A stretch of 64,000 nucleotides of DNA, taken from contig CAZKMA010000021.1 in assembly GCA_964553615.1 (NCBI GenBank), positions 1-64,000 of the forward strand. Reading direction: 5' to 3'. This document shows positions 25,536-34,260 of this stretch, one piece after another (the first letter of the stretch is position 1; each line of letters opens with the position of its first letter). Under the pieces are notes generated by a model. It was given only the letters and a program-made list of their open reading frames with translations, had not been told where the DNA came from and searched no databases. The DNA comes from DATKUC01 sp964553615 (GTDB lineage Bacteria; Spirochaetota; Spirochaetia; DSM-27196; DATKUC01). A program made the translations under genes and the position numbers.

Positions 25536-27086
25536 ATGGAAGCGAAACGTCCGCACGGCTACAAGACAGTAGCGGTCATCGATATCGGCTCGACGGCAAT
25601 CCGCATGGTCATAGCGGAGATCGACCCGGAAGGGGACTGGCGAAGGCTTGACCGGGCAGCGAAACCGCTCCCGCTCGGACGGGATGTATTCATGTCCGGA
25701 TACCTCAGCCGGGAAACAATGCTCGGGGCGGTGAAAATTCTGACCGGATTTCTGGAACTGCTGTCCGGCTGGCACATAAGCCCCAGAGACGTGCGGGTAA
25801 TTGCGACCAGTGCCATCCGCGAGGCACGGAATCGGGATACCTTTGTTGACAGGGTTTCCATCCGGACCGGACTCCGTATCAACATCATAGAAGGCGTCGA
25901 AGAGAACCATCTCACCTATCTCGCGGTCCAGCATGCCGTAACCAACATGCAGGGACCGTTCGCCCGTTCGAGCTCCCTGATCATCGAGGTCGGTGGCGGG
26001 ACGACCGAGGTCATGATGCTGGATCGAGGAAAGATGGTCGCGGCGCACTCTTTCCGCATCGGGACTGTACGGATCGAACAGACGGTGAGGCCACGCTGGG
26101 AATCCGGAAGCCAGATGGAAGAGTATCTCCGCGAAAATCTTCGGGGAACTCTGGAGATAATGAACACGGAGTTGAAGCTTGCGCGCATCCACTACTTTGT
26201 GGCAGTCGGTGGAGATGCACGCCTTGCCGCCTCCAATGTTGGGCGTCAGGAAGCGGAACATTACTGGCTCATCGACAAGAAGGCATTTAACGATTTCCTG
26301 ACGGAACTCGAAGAGCTTTCGGTCGATCAGATTGTGAGCAAACTCGCTGTAACATATAACGAGGCGGAAGGACTCGTGCCGGCACTTGTCATCTATCGTC
26401 TTTTTCTCGAGGCCACGAGCGCTACCCAGCTCATTGTTCCGGACGTCAGTATCCGAGAAGGAATGCTCGTCAGTTTCGCGCTCGGAACCGCGAAGGATGT
26501 CGAACAGCAGCTGTATGGCCAGGTCATCACATCCGCGATGAGTATTGGCCGAAAGTATCATTCGGACGAGAAACACGCGCTGCACGTCCGGAATCTGGCA
26601 CTATCATTTTTTGATCAGTTCCAGGCCGAACACGGGCTGGACGGACACTCCCGCCTTCTCATGGAAGTTGCGGCCATCCTGCACGACATCGGGAACTTCG
26701 TGCGCGCGAGTGGCCACCACAAGCATGGGCAATATCTGGTCGCGAATTCGGAGATTTTCGGGCTGTCGCGGGACGATATACGGATCATCTCCAACGTAAT
26801 TCGCTATCATCGAAAATCAATGCCGTTGGCATCGCACAGTACCTTCATCTCTCTTCGCCAGGAACAACGGATTGTGGTTCAAAAGATTGCGGCAATGCTT
26901 CGCATTGCCGACGGACTGGATCGCAGCCATCTGCAGCGCGTGAAGTCAGTCCGGATCGAGGTGAAGGAGGGCGATCTCCTGGTCCACTGTGAGAACCACG
27001 GAGATATCTCGGTGGAGAAATACGGCATGCCGGCAAAGGCACAGATGTTCGAGGATGTGTTCGGATACAATGTTGTGATCACATAA
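25536..27086 (+). CDS. ppx: Ppx/GppA-family exopolyphosphatase
   Basis: Releases terminal phosphate from polyphosphate or hydrolyses pppGpp. 516 residues. The N-terminal actin-like fold has VIDIGSTAIRMVIAE (about 11-25) and the second phosphate loop IIEVGGGTTEVMML near 150. A C-terminal HD-like helical domain carries AAILHDIGNFVRASGHHKHG, as in long Ppx proteins. Its partner gene ppk, making polyphosphate, starts 15 bases downstream, so synthesis and breakdown are encoded together. No clear Shine-Dalgarno at ideal spacing; coupling with the ROK gene is likely. Confidence 0.93.
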   Translation: MEAKRPHGYKTVAVIDIGSTAIRMVIAEIDPEGDWRRLDRAAKPLPLGRDVFMSGYLSRETMLGAVKILTGFLELLSGWHISPRDVRVIATSAIREARNRDTFVDRVSIRTGLRINIIEGVEENHLTYLAVQHAVTNMQGPFARSSSLIIEVGGGTTEVMMLDRGKMVAAHSFRIGTVRIEQTVRPRWESGSQMEEYLRENLRGTLEIMNTELKLARIHYFVAVGGDARLAASNVGRQEAEHYWLIDKKAFNDFLTELEELSVDQIVSKLAVTYNEAEGLVPALVIYRLFLEATSATQLIVPDVSIREGMLVSFALGTAKDVEQQLYGQVITSAMSIGRKYHSDEKHALHVRNLALSFFDQFQAEHGLDGHSRLLMEVAAILHDIGNFVRASGHHKHGQYLVANSEIFGLSRDDIRIISNVIRYHRKSMPLASHSTFISLRQEQRIVVQKIAAMLRIADGLDRSHLQRVKSVRIEVKEGDLLVHCENHGDISVEKYGMPAKAQMFEDVFGYNVVIT

Positions 27087-27100
27087 GGGCAAGTTTAATT

Positions 27101-29269
27101 ATGGAAAATGTAGTTCGCAGGTACAAGAAGCACGAAGGGGGCCGCTACTTCAATCGGGAGTTGAGCTGGATCGAGTTCAACCGTCGGGTGTTGTCCGAGG
27201 CTATTCGACAGGACATCCCCCTTCTGGAACGGCTTCGATTTCTCTGCATTGTGGCATCAAATTTCGACGAGTTCTTCATGGTCAGGGTGGCATCTCTGAA
27301 GCGGCAGATTCAGACCCGGAACAAGGTTGTATGTCCGTCCGGAATGAGCCCCGAAGAGCAGTTGCGCGAAGTCATACAGCGAGTCCGAGAAATGGTTGCA
27401 ACGAAGTATGATTGCCTGCTGAACGACATCATGCCGAAACTCGGAGATGCCGGCCTTCTGCTCAAGACACCGGAGACGTATTCGCCGCAACAGAAGAGAT
27501 ATCTGGAGGAGCTGTTTCGGGAGGAGATCTTTCCCGTTTTAACCCCCGTCCGATGCGAGCTTGGCAAACCTCTTCCCTATTCGGGAAATCTCCGGCTTCA
27601 TGCGGCGTTTCTGCTTCGACCGATCGTACGCGAACATCTTCTTATTCCCGAAGCGGGGGAGCTTTCGTTTGCCATTGTGCAGATTCCATCCGGTATACCG
27701 AGGATTCTCTACCTGCCGGATTCTGAAGGCTCAGTCTCTTTCGCTCTGCTCGAACACGTGGTTGTCGAACATGCAGCCCAGCTGTTCCCGGGTTACGAAA
27801 TTGTTGAAGACATCTTCTTCCGTGTAACACGCGACGCCGACCTGGGCGTGGACGAAGAACGCGATGAAGACTTTGTCGAGGCGATGACTCAGGTCCTCGA
27901 ATCTCGCCGATCCGGAATGGCAGTACGATTGAGCCTGAACAAACCCACTGCACGCTTGCGAAACATCCTTACCGAGGCACTTGGCCTGGACCCGTCCGAG
28001 GTGTATGTCAAAACAGACCCGATGGATCTGAGTACCTTCATGGAGCTGGTGGAATTACCGGGCTTTGATCATCTTCGGAACGAGAAGTGGATTCCGCAGG
28101 ATTCGCCCTATGTTCCCGAGGAAAGCTCCATCTGGGATGCAATCAAGAAGCAGGACATTCTTCTTCATCATCCCTTCGAATCGTTCGGTCCCGTAATTCG
28201 TCTGGTGCGGGAGTCTGCCGAGGATCCGGCTGTTCTTGCAATCAAAATGACACTGTACCGTACCAGCGGAACGTCGCCTATTGTGCACGCGCTGGAGCTC
28301 GCCGCTGAAAATGGGAAACAGGTGACCGTTCTCGTTGAACTCAAGGCACGATTTGATGAAGAGCAGAATATCGAATGGGCCCAGCGGCTGGAACGCGCAG
28401 GGGTCATTGTGGTGTACGGCATTGCGCGCTTGAAAGTGCACGCAAAGGCGCTTCTTATTATCCGGCGGGAGGAGAAAGGGATAACCCGTTACGTCCACCT
28501 CGGCACCGGCAACTATAACGACAAGACCGCGCGACTGTACACCGATCTTGGCCTCCTGACCGCAGATGATGATCTCGCCTACGAGGTTGGTCTGTTCTTC
28601 AATTCCATTACCGGTTATTCCGCAATTCCCGCACTCAGTAAGCTCGTCATGGCGCCCACAGCGCTGAAGGGACGGTTGCTGCAGCTCATTGACCGGGAAG
28701 CTCAGAGGTCGACTCCGGAAAATCCCGGGGTGGTTATCCTCAAGCTGAATGCCCTTGCGGATCCGGACATCATAGAGGCGCTCTATCGCGCATCGGGCCT
28801 CGGAGTCAGAATCTCTCTCATCGTTCGTGGAATCTGTATGCTCGTTCCGGGAGTGCAGGAGATGAGCGAAAACATTACCGTCATGAGCGTCGTGGACCGG
28901 TATCTGGAGCATTCGCGTCTCTACTACTTTTACAACGGCGGAGCCGAGGAAATATTTTGCGGCAGCGCGGATCTCATGCCGCGGAACCTCGAAAGACGCG
29001 TGGAGCTGCTGTTCCCTGTCGAAGATGCCGGACTGAAGAAGCGTATCAAGAAGGTTCTGGACACCTACCTGACCGACAGCTCGAACTCTCACATACTCCA
29101 GAAGGATGGAAGTTACGTCAGACGGGTGCCGGGGAGTGGCCCGGCAAAGCGATCTCAGCAGGTGCTCTACGATGCCGCCCGCAGCAGGGCGGACATCGTA
29201 GCTCCGGTCAATCGGAAAGAGTTCAATGTTCGCCGCAAGCCTTCCGCCTCCGGCCGTGCGCATGTCTAG
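27101..29269 (+). CDS. ppk: Polyphosphate kinase 1
   Basis: Reversibly polymerises the gamma-phosphate of ATP to polyphosphate. 722 residues, standard for PPK1. The N-domain starts at YFNRELSWIEFNRRVL. The two phospholipase-D-like catalytic domains hold the His residues in RLKVHAKALLIIRR (phosphorylated His) and YLEHSRLYYFYNGG. HLGTGNYNDKTARLYTD and CGSADLMPRNLERR are also fully conserved. The gene follows ppx and is followed by arfB. Confidence 0.97.
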   Translation: MENVVRRYKKHEGGRYFNRELSWIEFNRRVLSEAIRQDIPLLERLRFLCIVASNFDEFFMVRVASLKRQIQTRNKVVCPSGMSPEEQLREVIQRVREMVATKYDCLLNDIMPKLGDAGLLLKTPETYSPQQKRYLEELFREEIFPVLTPVRCELGKPLPYSGNLRLHAAFLLRPIVREHLLIPEAGELSFAIVQIPSGIPRILYLPDSEGSVSFALLEHVVVEHAAQLFPGYEIVEDIFFRVTRDADLGVDEERDEDFVEAMTQVLESRRSGMAVRLSLNKPTARLRNILTEALGLDPSEVYVKTDPMDLSTFMELVELPGFDHLRNEKWIPQDSPYVPEESSIWDAIKKQDILLHHPFESFGPVIRLVRESAEDPAVLAIKMTLYRTSGTSPIVHALELAAENGKQVTVLVELKARFDEEQNIEWAQRLERAGVIVVYGIARLKVHAKALLIIRREEKGITRYVHLGTGNYNDKTARLYTDLGLLTADDDLAYEVGLFFNSITGYSAIPALSKLVMAPTALKGRLLQLIDREAQRSTPENPGVVILKLNALADPDIIEALYRASGLGVRISLIVRGICMLVPGVQEMSENITVMSVVDRYLEHSRLYYFYNGGAEEIFCGSADLMPRNLERRVELLFPVEDAGLKKRIKKVLDTYLTDSSNSHILQKDGSYVRRVPGSGPAKRSQQVLYDAARSRADIVAPVNRKEFNVRRKPSASGRAHV

Positions 29270-29348
29270 CTCTTTCGGTATAAGCGACCGTGTTGATTTT
29301 TCGGCCTCCAGGTTGCGGATGTCTCGCCGTACCGTTAAAGTGACGAAT

Positions 29349-29771
29349 ATGGACCGTGAAGCATTACGCGAGGATCTCGAACACGCAATCAAGCTCACAT
29401 TTTCCCGTTCCGGAGGCGCGGGAGGCCAAAACGTAAACAAGGTGAATACGCGAGTTACCGCGCGGGTTGAAATAGCCTCCCTGAAGTCGCTCTCTCCGGA
29501 TCAGATTGAGCGGATTCGCTCAGGGCTCTCCAATCGAGTGAACGAATTGGGAGAGCTCGTCATTCATGTAGGCGAAGAGCGATCCCAGCTCCGGAATCGC
29601 CAGATTGCAGTCGAACGGTTGGTTGAGCTACTCGTCTCATTCGGGAGACGACCACGAACGCGACGGCCTACCCGGCCCAGCCGTGCATCTCGCGAAACCC
29701 GGCTCCGAGGGAAGCGAAAGCAGAGCGTCAAGAAGCATCTTCGCAGCAATCATGGGCTGGACGAACAATGA
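29349..29771 (+). CDS. arfB: ArfB-like peptidyl-tRNA hydrolase (class I release-factor domain)
   Basis: Release-factor-like protein with the GGQ motif in FSRSGGAGGQNVNKVNTRV and a Lys/Arg-rich C-terminal tail (RRPRTRRPTRPSRASR, then RGKRKQSVKKHL) that in ArfB enters the empty mRNA channel of stalled ribosomes. It rescues non-stop complexes. The start is uncertain: ATG at 29349 gives 140 residues and the usual distance of about 27 residues to GGQ; in-frame ATGs at 29319, 29262 and 29226 would add N-terminal residues and the latter two overlap ppk. No start has a strong Shine-Dalgarno. Confidence 0.82.
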   Translation: MDREALREDLEHAIKLTFSRSGGAGGQNVNKVNTRVTARVEIASLKSLSPDQIERIRSGLSNRVNELGELVIHVGEERSQLRNRQIAVERLVELLVSFGRRPRTRRPTRPSRASRETRLRGKRKQSVKKHLRSNHGLDEQ

Positions 29772-29803
29772 CACTTCAAGTATTGCATTGAGAGGGGGGG
29801 GAG

Positions 29804-30661
29804 ATGGCCCATTGCGTTGTACCGGAAGCCGAGGAGATTCTAGACGTCGAGTTCAAGGTTCTCGACCATGGGTTTGTTCGACTTGTCGATTATATGGGGG
29901 GCGACGAGCGCATTGTGCAGGCGGCGCGTGTCTCCTACGGAGCAGGAACAAAATCCTACCGCCAGGACCGTGCACTCATAGATTACCTGTTGAGAAATGA
30001 GCACACATCTCCGTTTGAACAGGTCAGCCTCACTTTTCATGCCAAGATGCCCATTTTTGTCGCGCGACAGTGGGTCCGGCACCGTACGGCGCGGCTGAAC
30101 GAGATTTCCGGTCGGTACAGCGTTATCAAGGACGAATTCTACGTGCCGGAGGGCGACAAGATCGCCATGCAGAGCGAAGACAACAAGCAGGGCAGGGAGA
30201 CGGCGCCGATGGCGGAACCGCTTCAGGAGAAGGTGCGAGATTCGATTACGGCGGGCCAACGGGCGGCCTACGAATCGTACGAGGAGTTGCTCGCCACTGG
30301 TCTGGCGCGGGAGATAGCGCGCATCAACTTGCCGCTCAGCACGTACACCGAATGGTACTGGCAGATAGATCTGCACAACCTTTTCCACTTCCTTCATCTT
30401 CGGATGGATCCGCACGCCCAGTTCGAGATCCGTGAATATGCACGCACCATGTTCGATATCGCGACGAGGGTGTGCCCCGCCGCGTGCGCATCGTTCCAGG
30501 AGCACATCCTTGGCTCGGTTAAGCTGTCACGATCGGAGTTTGAGCTGGTAAGGCAGATGTCGGACGATGATACGGTTCGCCGACTCGCCGCGGAGAGTAA
30601 TATTTCGGGCCGTGCGCTCGATCGGCTGATCGAAAAGATGAAGGGGAATTCTTCACCCTGA
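29804..30661 (+). CDS. thyX: FAD-dependent thymidylate synthase ThyX
   Basis: Makes dTMP from dUMP with methylene-tetrahydrofolate and NADPH through FAD, independently of ThyA. 285 residues. The ThyX motif RHRX7S is present (RQWVRHRTARLNEISGRYS), as are the N-terminal RISYGAGTKS-like segment (VSYGAGTKSYRQD) and HTSPFEQ. A GGGGGGGGAG stretch precedes the ATG. It follows arfB by 32 bases and is probably part of the same run. Confidence 0.96.
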   Translation: MAHCVVPEAEEILDVEFKVLDHGFVRLVDYMGGDERIVQAARVSYGAGTKSYRQDRALIDYLLRNEHTSPFEQVSLTFHAKMPIFVARQWVRHRTARLNEISGRYSVIKDEFYVPEGDKIAMQSEDNKQGRETAPMAEPLQEKVRDSITAGQRAAYESYEELLATGLAREIARINLPLSTYTEWYWQIDLHNLFHFLHLRMDPHAQFEIREYARTMFDIATRVCPAACASFQEHILGSVKLSRSEFELVRQMSDDDTVRRLAAESNISGRALDRLIEKMKGNSSP

Positions 30662-30795
30662 ATCACGGAATAAGTGGATTTGATGTTGTTTCTTTGTGCA
30701 TAATTTATCCAAAAAACAAAAAGAGAACAATATCTCATTTTCTGCTTGATTCATTGAGGATTGTGTTGTATCCTCCTCTAACGAGGAGACATGTT

Positions 30796-31284
30796 ATGGC
30801 TGAGGAAACGATTGTCGAAAAATCACAGTTTCTGACGTTCACGCTCGATCAGGAGCAGTATGCGATTGACGTGGCAAAAGTGAAGGAAGTCCTTGAGTAT
30901 ACGAACGTTACACGCGTACCGCGAACCCAGGAGTTTATGCGCGGCGTAATAAACTTGCGCGGCAGCGTCGTTCCGGTAATCGATTTGCGGATGAAGTTTG
31001 GAATGGACAAGACGGAAACGACCATCGACACGTCTATTGTTGTTGTAGAGGTGGAGATAGACGGTGAAACAGTAGTCCTGGGTACGCTGGCAGATTCCGT
31101 CCAGGAGGTCGTCGATCTGGACAGGAATCAGATAGAGCCGGCGCCGCAAATCGGGACAAAGATCAATACCAGCTTTATTCAGGGAATCGGCAAACAGGAT
31201 GAGCACTTCATTATCATTCTCAATATTGACCGGGTTTTCACGGATGCGGAAATCCTGAATGTCGCCGAACACGCGACGGCATGA
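30796..31284 (+). CDS. cheW: Chemotaxis coupling protein CheW
   Basis: Adaptor that links chemoreceptors to the kinase CheA at the inner membrane; 162 residues. The two SH3-like subdomains and the signature MRGVINLRGSVVPVIDLRMKFGM are clear, and the C-terminal GIGKQDEHFIIILNIDRVF is typical. The ATG at 30796 has GAGGAG (30783-30788) upstream; a longer open frame before it is rejected. No other chemotaxis genes are in the window, so it is an orphan locally. Confidence 0.95.
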   Translation: MAEETIVEKSQFLTFTLDQEQYAIDVAKVKEVLEYTNVTRVPRTQEFMRGVINLRGSVVPVIDLRMKFGMDKTETTIDTSIVVVEVEIDGETVVLGTLADSVQEVVDLDRNQIEPAPQIGTKINTSFIQGIGKQDEHFIIILNIDRVFTDAEILNVAEHATA

Positions 31285-31304
31285 TTTTACCGGCATAAGC
31301 CGGA

Positions 31305-32132
31305 TTATCTGACGAGTGCAGACAGGAGTGCCGCTATCACGGCGCCTGTCGCGCAACTCGCAATATTCACCACGTCGTTGTTCACGCCTGATAGCCCGCG
31401 GATACGTATGTTCTTTGTGCCATCTCCACGGGTTTTTCGTTCGGTTATTCTGCCGGTGGATTCATCCCGGTACGTCGCCTGGATGGTGGCACCGATCACG
31501 CTGTCCACGATTGAGCCCGCGAAACCACTTCCTGTAACAATTCCCACAATCAAGAGGTCGCGGGGCCGGAACGACCAGCTGTTCGTCGCGAGGAGTCCTA
31601 TTCCGTAGATGAGGCCGATGAACAGGGCGCCGAGGAGCGCCGCGACTGTTCCGAATGCCGTTACTCCACCGGACATTCCGGCGGGAACGGCGCGGCCGGA
31701 GATTATGGACACGGGACGTTGCCGGGAAAGCATTCCAATCTCCGTGGCCCAGGTGTCGGCGTTCGCCTCGGCAAACGATGCGGCAAGTGCGGCGAGCCAT
31801 ATGGTGTTGCCGCTCAGCGCGTAGATTGTTGCGGCAAGGAACCCGATGCCGCCGTTCGCCATGACCTGCAGACTGTCTCTGCGATCGCCTTTTTCAATCA
31901 TGACCGCAGACGATTCCTTCCGTGCCCTGCCAATCCTGCTGAGAATCGAGGAAGAGAGGAAGAACGCGCCGAGGACAGTCCACGCCGACCAGCCGGAGAA
32001 TATGAGAATCCCGGCGCTTACGAGGAATCCGACTGCGGCTCCTCCCGCGGTAACCGCCTTTCTCCAGTATGCGCCTGCGGCCAGCAGAAGATTTACCGCG
32101 ACGATCGTTACAAATGAAACTGGCGATAGCAT
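31305..32132 (-). CDS. DUF92 membrane protein, phytyl-phosphate kinase (VTE6)-like
   Basis: Polytopic membrane protein of 275 residues in the DUF92/TMEM19 family. Conserved family blocks are visible: GGAAVGFLVSAGILIF, LMANGGIG-like VMANGGIGFLAATIYAL, SFAEANADTWATEIGML and GMSGGVTAFGTVAALLG, and the end block FAGSIVDSVIGATIQATY. The plant member VTE6 phosphorylates phytyl phosphate to phytyl diphosphate. The gene overlaps by one base the upstream VTE5-like kinase, which makes the monophosphate, so the pair could turn a free prenyl alcohol into a diphosphate. The bacterial substrate is not known. Confidence 0.85.
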   Translation of the reverse strand: MLSPVSFVTIVAVNLLLAAGAYWRKAVTAGGAAVGFLVSAGILIFSGWSAWTVLGAFFLSSSILSRIGRARKESSAVMIEKGDRRDSLQVMANGGIGFLAATIYALSGNTIWLAALAASFAEANADTWATEIGMLSRQRPVSIISGRAVPAGMSGGVTAFGTVAALLGALFIGLIYGIGLLATNSWSFRPRDLLIVGIVTGSGFAGSIVDSVIGATIQATYRDESTGRITERKTRGDGTKNIRIRGLSGVNNDVVNIASCATGAVIAALLSALVR

Positions 32133-32809
32133 CAGACCCTCGCCAGGTTGAACAGCACGGTGGTCAGAATGGGCACGGTCAGATTGTCCAGGCCGAATGG
32201 TGTCAAAACCTCAATAGCGGTGGCAGTTGCCGCCACTTTGACCGATGTCAGAATGATTGAGTCAATTCCGCCGGCGAAGGAAAAGACCGAGAGTACTCCG
32301 ATTGATACGAGGAGGGATGCCAGAAACATGGCAACCGTTCCGCGAACAGATTTGAAGGTCCCAAAACCGAAGACTGTGAATCTCAGCCTGGAGCTTCTCC
32401 TGCCGATCAGCGCCGCCATTCCGTCTCCCCATCCCATGATCAGGACTCCGAGAGCGCCGGTATAGACAGGGAATACTCCTCCGAAAGTCAGGAATACCAG
32501 CACGAGAAGGGAAACCGGATAGTAGATTGTGCCGAGACTTGCACGTGCCGCCTCGGAATCCAGTGCGGAAAACAGAGGCCGTTTCAGCGCGAACAGATTG
32601 AACGCAATGAAGAACAGCGGGCCAATCGCCGCCACCCACGGTTTGTGGTGGAAGAGCATTGCAATGATCCACCAGTGTGCAACTCCAATGTGAACGATCT
32701 TCCGTCCCGTGTCGCCATCTATCTGATTTCGGTGGATGAGAATTTGAACGAAGCCGAGAAGAGAAAATATGAAAACAAATGAAACGAGGATGCCAAGAAT
32801 GTCACGCAT
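32132..32809 (-). CDS. Phytol/dolichol kinase-like membrane protein (VTE5-like)
   Basis: Membrane protein of the phosphatidate cytidylyltransferase / dolichol kinase superfamily, 225 residues from the ATG at 32809 (a GTG at 32815 lies 3 bases from the -10 box and is unlikely). The signature is DGDTGRKIVHIGVAHWWIIAM near the N-terminus and GWGDGMAALIGRR with KSVRGTVAMFLAS further on, as in CTP-dependent phytol kinases. Its stop overlaps the start of the DUF92 gene (TGATG). With that gene it would form a two-step prenyl alcohol to prenyl diphosphate salvage route. Substrate inferred, not shown. Confidence 0.82.
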   Translation of the reverse strand: MRDILGILVSFVFIFSLLGFVQILIHRNQIDGDTGRKIVHIGVAHWWIIAMLFHHKPWVAAIGPLFFIAFNLFALKRPLFSALDSEAARASLGTIYYPVSLLVLVFLTFGGVFPVYTGALGVLIMGWGDGMAALIGRRSSRLRFTVFGFGTFKSVRGTVAMFLASLLVSIGVLSVFSFAGGIDSIILTSVKVAATATAIEVLTPFGLDNLTVPILTTVLFNLARV

Positions 32810-32817
32810 ACCCACGC

Positions 32818-32858
32818 ATTGTAGCGAGCTTGCACAAGCGGTGCAATTGATCTATTCT
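32818..32858. promoter_or_regulatory. Interleaved divergent promoters for VTE5/6-like pair and NYN gene
   Basis: Plus strand: TTGCAC (32830-32835), spacer 17, TATTCT (32853-32858), 13 bases before the ATG at 32872. Minus strand: TTGCAC (32846-32841), spacer 17, TACAAT (32823-32818). The two -35 boxes are the arms of one palindrome, TTGCAC-N5-GTGCAA, so the promoters cannot both be occupied at once. Confidence 0.72.
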
Positions 32859-32871
32859 GAAGGGGATTCCA

Positions 32872-33618
32872 ATGGCAGTTCAAGATAAACAAAAACGGCT
32901 GGCTGTGCTCATCGATGCAGATAACACCCAACCATCAATCATTGAGGCATTGCTCGAAGAGATCGCCAAATACGGCGTATCGAGTGTGCGCAGGATCTAC
33001 GGAGACTGGACGAGTCCCAATCTCAAGGGATGGAAAGACGTTCTTCTCGAGTATGCAATCCAGCCGATTCAACAATTTGCATATACCCGTGGCAAAAACG
33101 CCACCGACAGCGCGATGATCATCGACGCGATGGACTTGCTGTACACCGACAAATTTGACGGTTTCTGCATCGTCTCGAGTGACAGTGATTTCACGCGTCT
33201 GTCGGCGCGCGTACGCGAGTCGGGACTCACCGTCTACGGGTTCGGCGAACAAAAGACTCCGAAGGCGTTTGTCGGTGCATGCGACAAGTTCATCTATACC
33301 GAAATTCTTCGAAAGCGGGATGAAAAAGAGCCCGAAGTTCGCAAGGCACCAAGCTCGAAAGAGCTGAAGAGCGACACGCGGCTGGTCACGCTGCTACGAA
33401 ATGCGGTTGAGGACTCTGCCGACGAGAACGGATGGGCGCACCTGGGTACGGTCGGTCAGAATCTTGCAAACCGCGCTCCTGAGTTCGATCCCCGGAACTA
33501 CGGCTACAAGAAGCTTGGAGATCTCATTCGAGCGACCGGCCTGTTCGAAATTGATGAGCGATCCGCAGAAAACTCCCCGGCAAAAAATCTGTATGTGCGG
33601 GATATTCGACGGCGGTAA
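32872..33618 (+). CDS. NYN-domain RNase-like protein with OST-HTH/LOTUS domain
   Basis: 248 residues. The N-terminal NYN (PIN-like) nuclease domain (about 8-150) shows the acidic site in AVLIDADNTQPS, TDSAMIIDAMDLLY and IVSSDSDFTRL, all Asp residues intact. The C-terminal region (about 165-245) with DENGWAHLGTVGQNLANR and FDPRNYGYKKLGDLIRATG matches the OST-HTH/LOTUS fold, which binds RNA. Such proteins are thought to cleave structured RNA. The ATG has AAGGGG upstream. The gene ends 3 bases before the NusG-II gene. Confidence 0.9.
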   Translation: MAVQDKQKRLAVLIDADNTQPSIIEALLEEIAKYGVSSVRRIYGDWTSPNLKGWKDVLLEYAIQPIQQFAYTRGKNATDSAMIIDAMDLLYTDKFDGFCIVSSDSDFTRLSARVRESGLTVYGFGEQKTPKAFVGACDKFIYTEILRKRDEKEPEVRKAPSSKELKSDTRLVTLLRNAVEDSADENGWAHLGTVGQNLANRAPEFDPRNYGYKKLGDLIRATGLFEIDERSAENSPAKNLYVRDIRRR

Positions 33619-33621
33619 CGA

Positions 33622-34050
33622 ATGGCATTCATGAAAAGACGCAGTAGCCGATCGGATGAGCGGGCGCGTTTGATCGAGCGCGGATTTCGACTGCGATCGC
33701 TCGACATTCTTGCAATTGCCCTGGCGCTCGGTGTGGTTGTGCTCTTTTCCGTAAACGCGTACACCGGATCAGGAAACAGCAGCGAGGTAATTGTCCAGGC
33801 GGATGGGAAGGACTTTCTCTATCCGCTCAATCAGGATACCGAGTTCAAGGTAACCGGTCCCATCGGAAAAACTACCATTCAGATCAAGAACCATTCCGTC
33901 CGCGTTGTTGATTCGCCCTGTCGCGACAAGATCTGCATTGCCGCGGGGTGGCTCTCTCACACCGGTCAGTGGACTGCCTGTCTTCCCAATCGTGTCTTTG
34001 TCAGAGTTGAGGGTGGAAAGCCGGCCACGGTGGATGCTCAGACCTTCTGA
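33622..34050 (+). CDS. NusG domain II-containing protein (EetA-like)
   Basis: A 142-residue membrane-anchored protein: basic N-terminus, one helix (about 29-47), then an extracytoplasmic NusG_II domain. The conserved core is VDSPCRDKICIAAGWLSHTG followed by WTACLPNRVFVRVEGG, with Cys pairs that could be redox active. The same domain is found in EetA of the Listeria flavin-based electron-transfer locus and beside flavinylated proteins. Here it precedes a double FMN-binding protein, ApbE, NDH-2 and a polyprenyl synthase. An alternative ATG lies at 33631. The precise function of this domain family is unknown. Confidence 0.83.
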   Translation: MAFMKRRSSRSDERARLIERGFRLRSLDILAIALALGVVVLFSVNAYTGSGNSSEVIVQADGKDFLYPLNQDTEFKVTGPIGKTTIQIKNHSVRVVDSPCRDKICIAAGWLSHTGQWTACLPNRVFVRVEGGKPATVDAQTF

Positions 34051-34186
34051 TCCGACCGCCCTTTGACGTCTGGGCACACGCAGTTGCGGACCTGTCTTTC
34101 AGCACTATCATCCTTTTTGTAAGCAATCTCAATTGCATTTCACCTGGTTACCTCCATGCCGCAGTCAACGTCCATCTCGAAATGGT

Positions 34187-34215
34187 TTGACATATGCCGA
34201 GAAACAGGATAGGAT
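34187..34215 (+). promoter_or_regulatory. Promoter of the FMN-binding protein gene
   Basis: Consensus TTGACA (34187-34192), spacer 17, TAGGAT (34210-34215). The 210-base gap before the gene also holds ordinary AT-rich sequence; no riboswitch-like fold was seen. Confidence 0.65.
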
Positions 34216-34260
34216 AAAATTATACCCAATTCACATCATAGCTTACCACGGGAGGAGAAT

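Noticed and set aside
25536..27086. Assignment as GppA (guanosine pentaphosphatase) rather than Ppx
   Set aside because: The two cannot be told apart by motif; the neighbouring ppk gene makes Ppx the better label.
28055..29440. A 461-codon open frame opposite the polyphosphate kinase gene
   Set aside because: It is antisense to a fully conserved PPK1, has no start signal or recognisable domain, and is a by-product of the GC-rich codon pattern.
31290..31303. Hairpin CCGGC-ATAA-GCCGG between cheW and the DUF92 gene as a bidirectional terminator
   Set aside because: Only five base pairs and no T-run on either strand.
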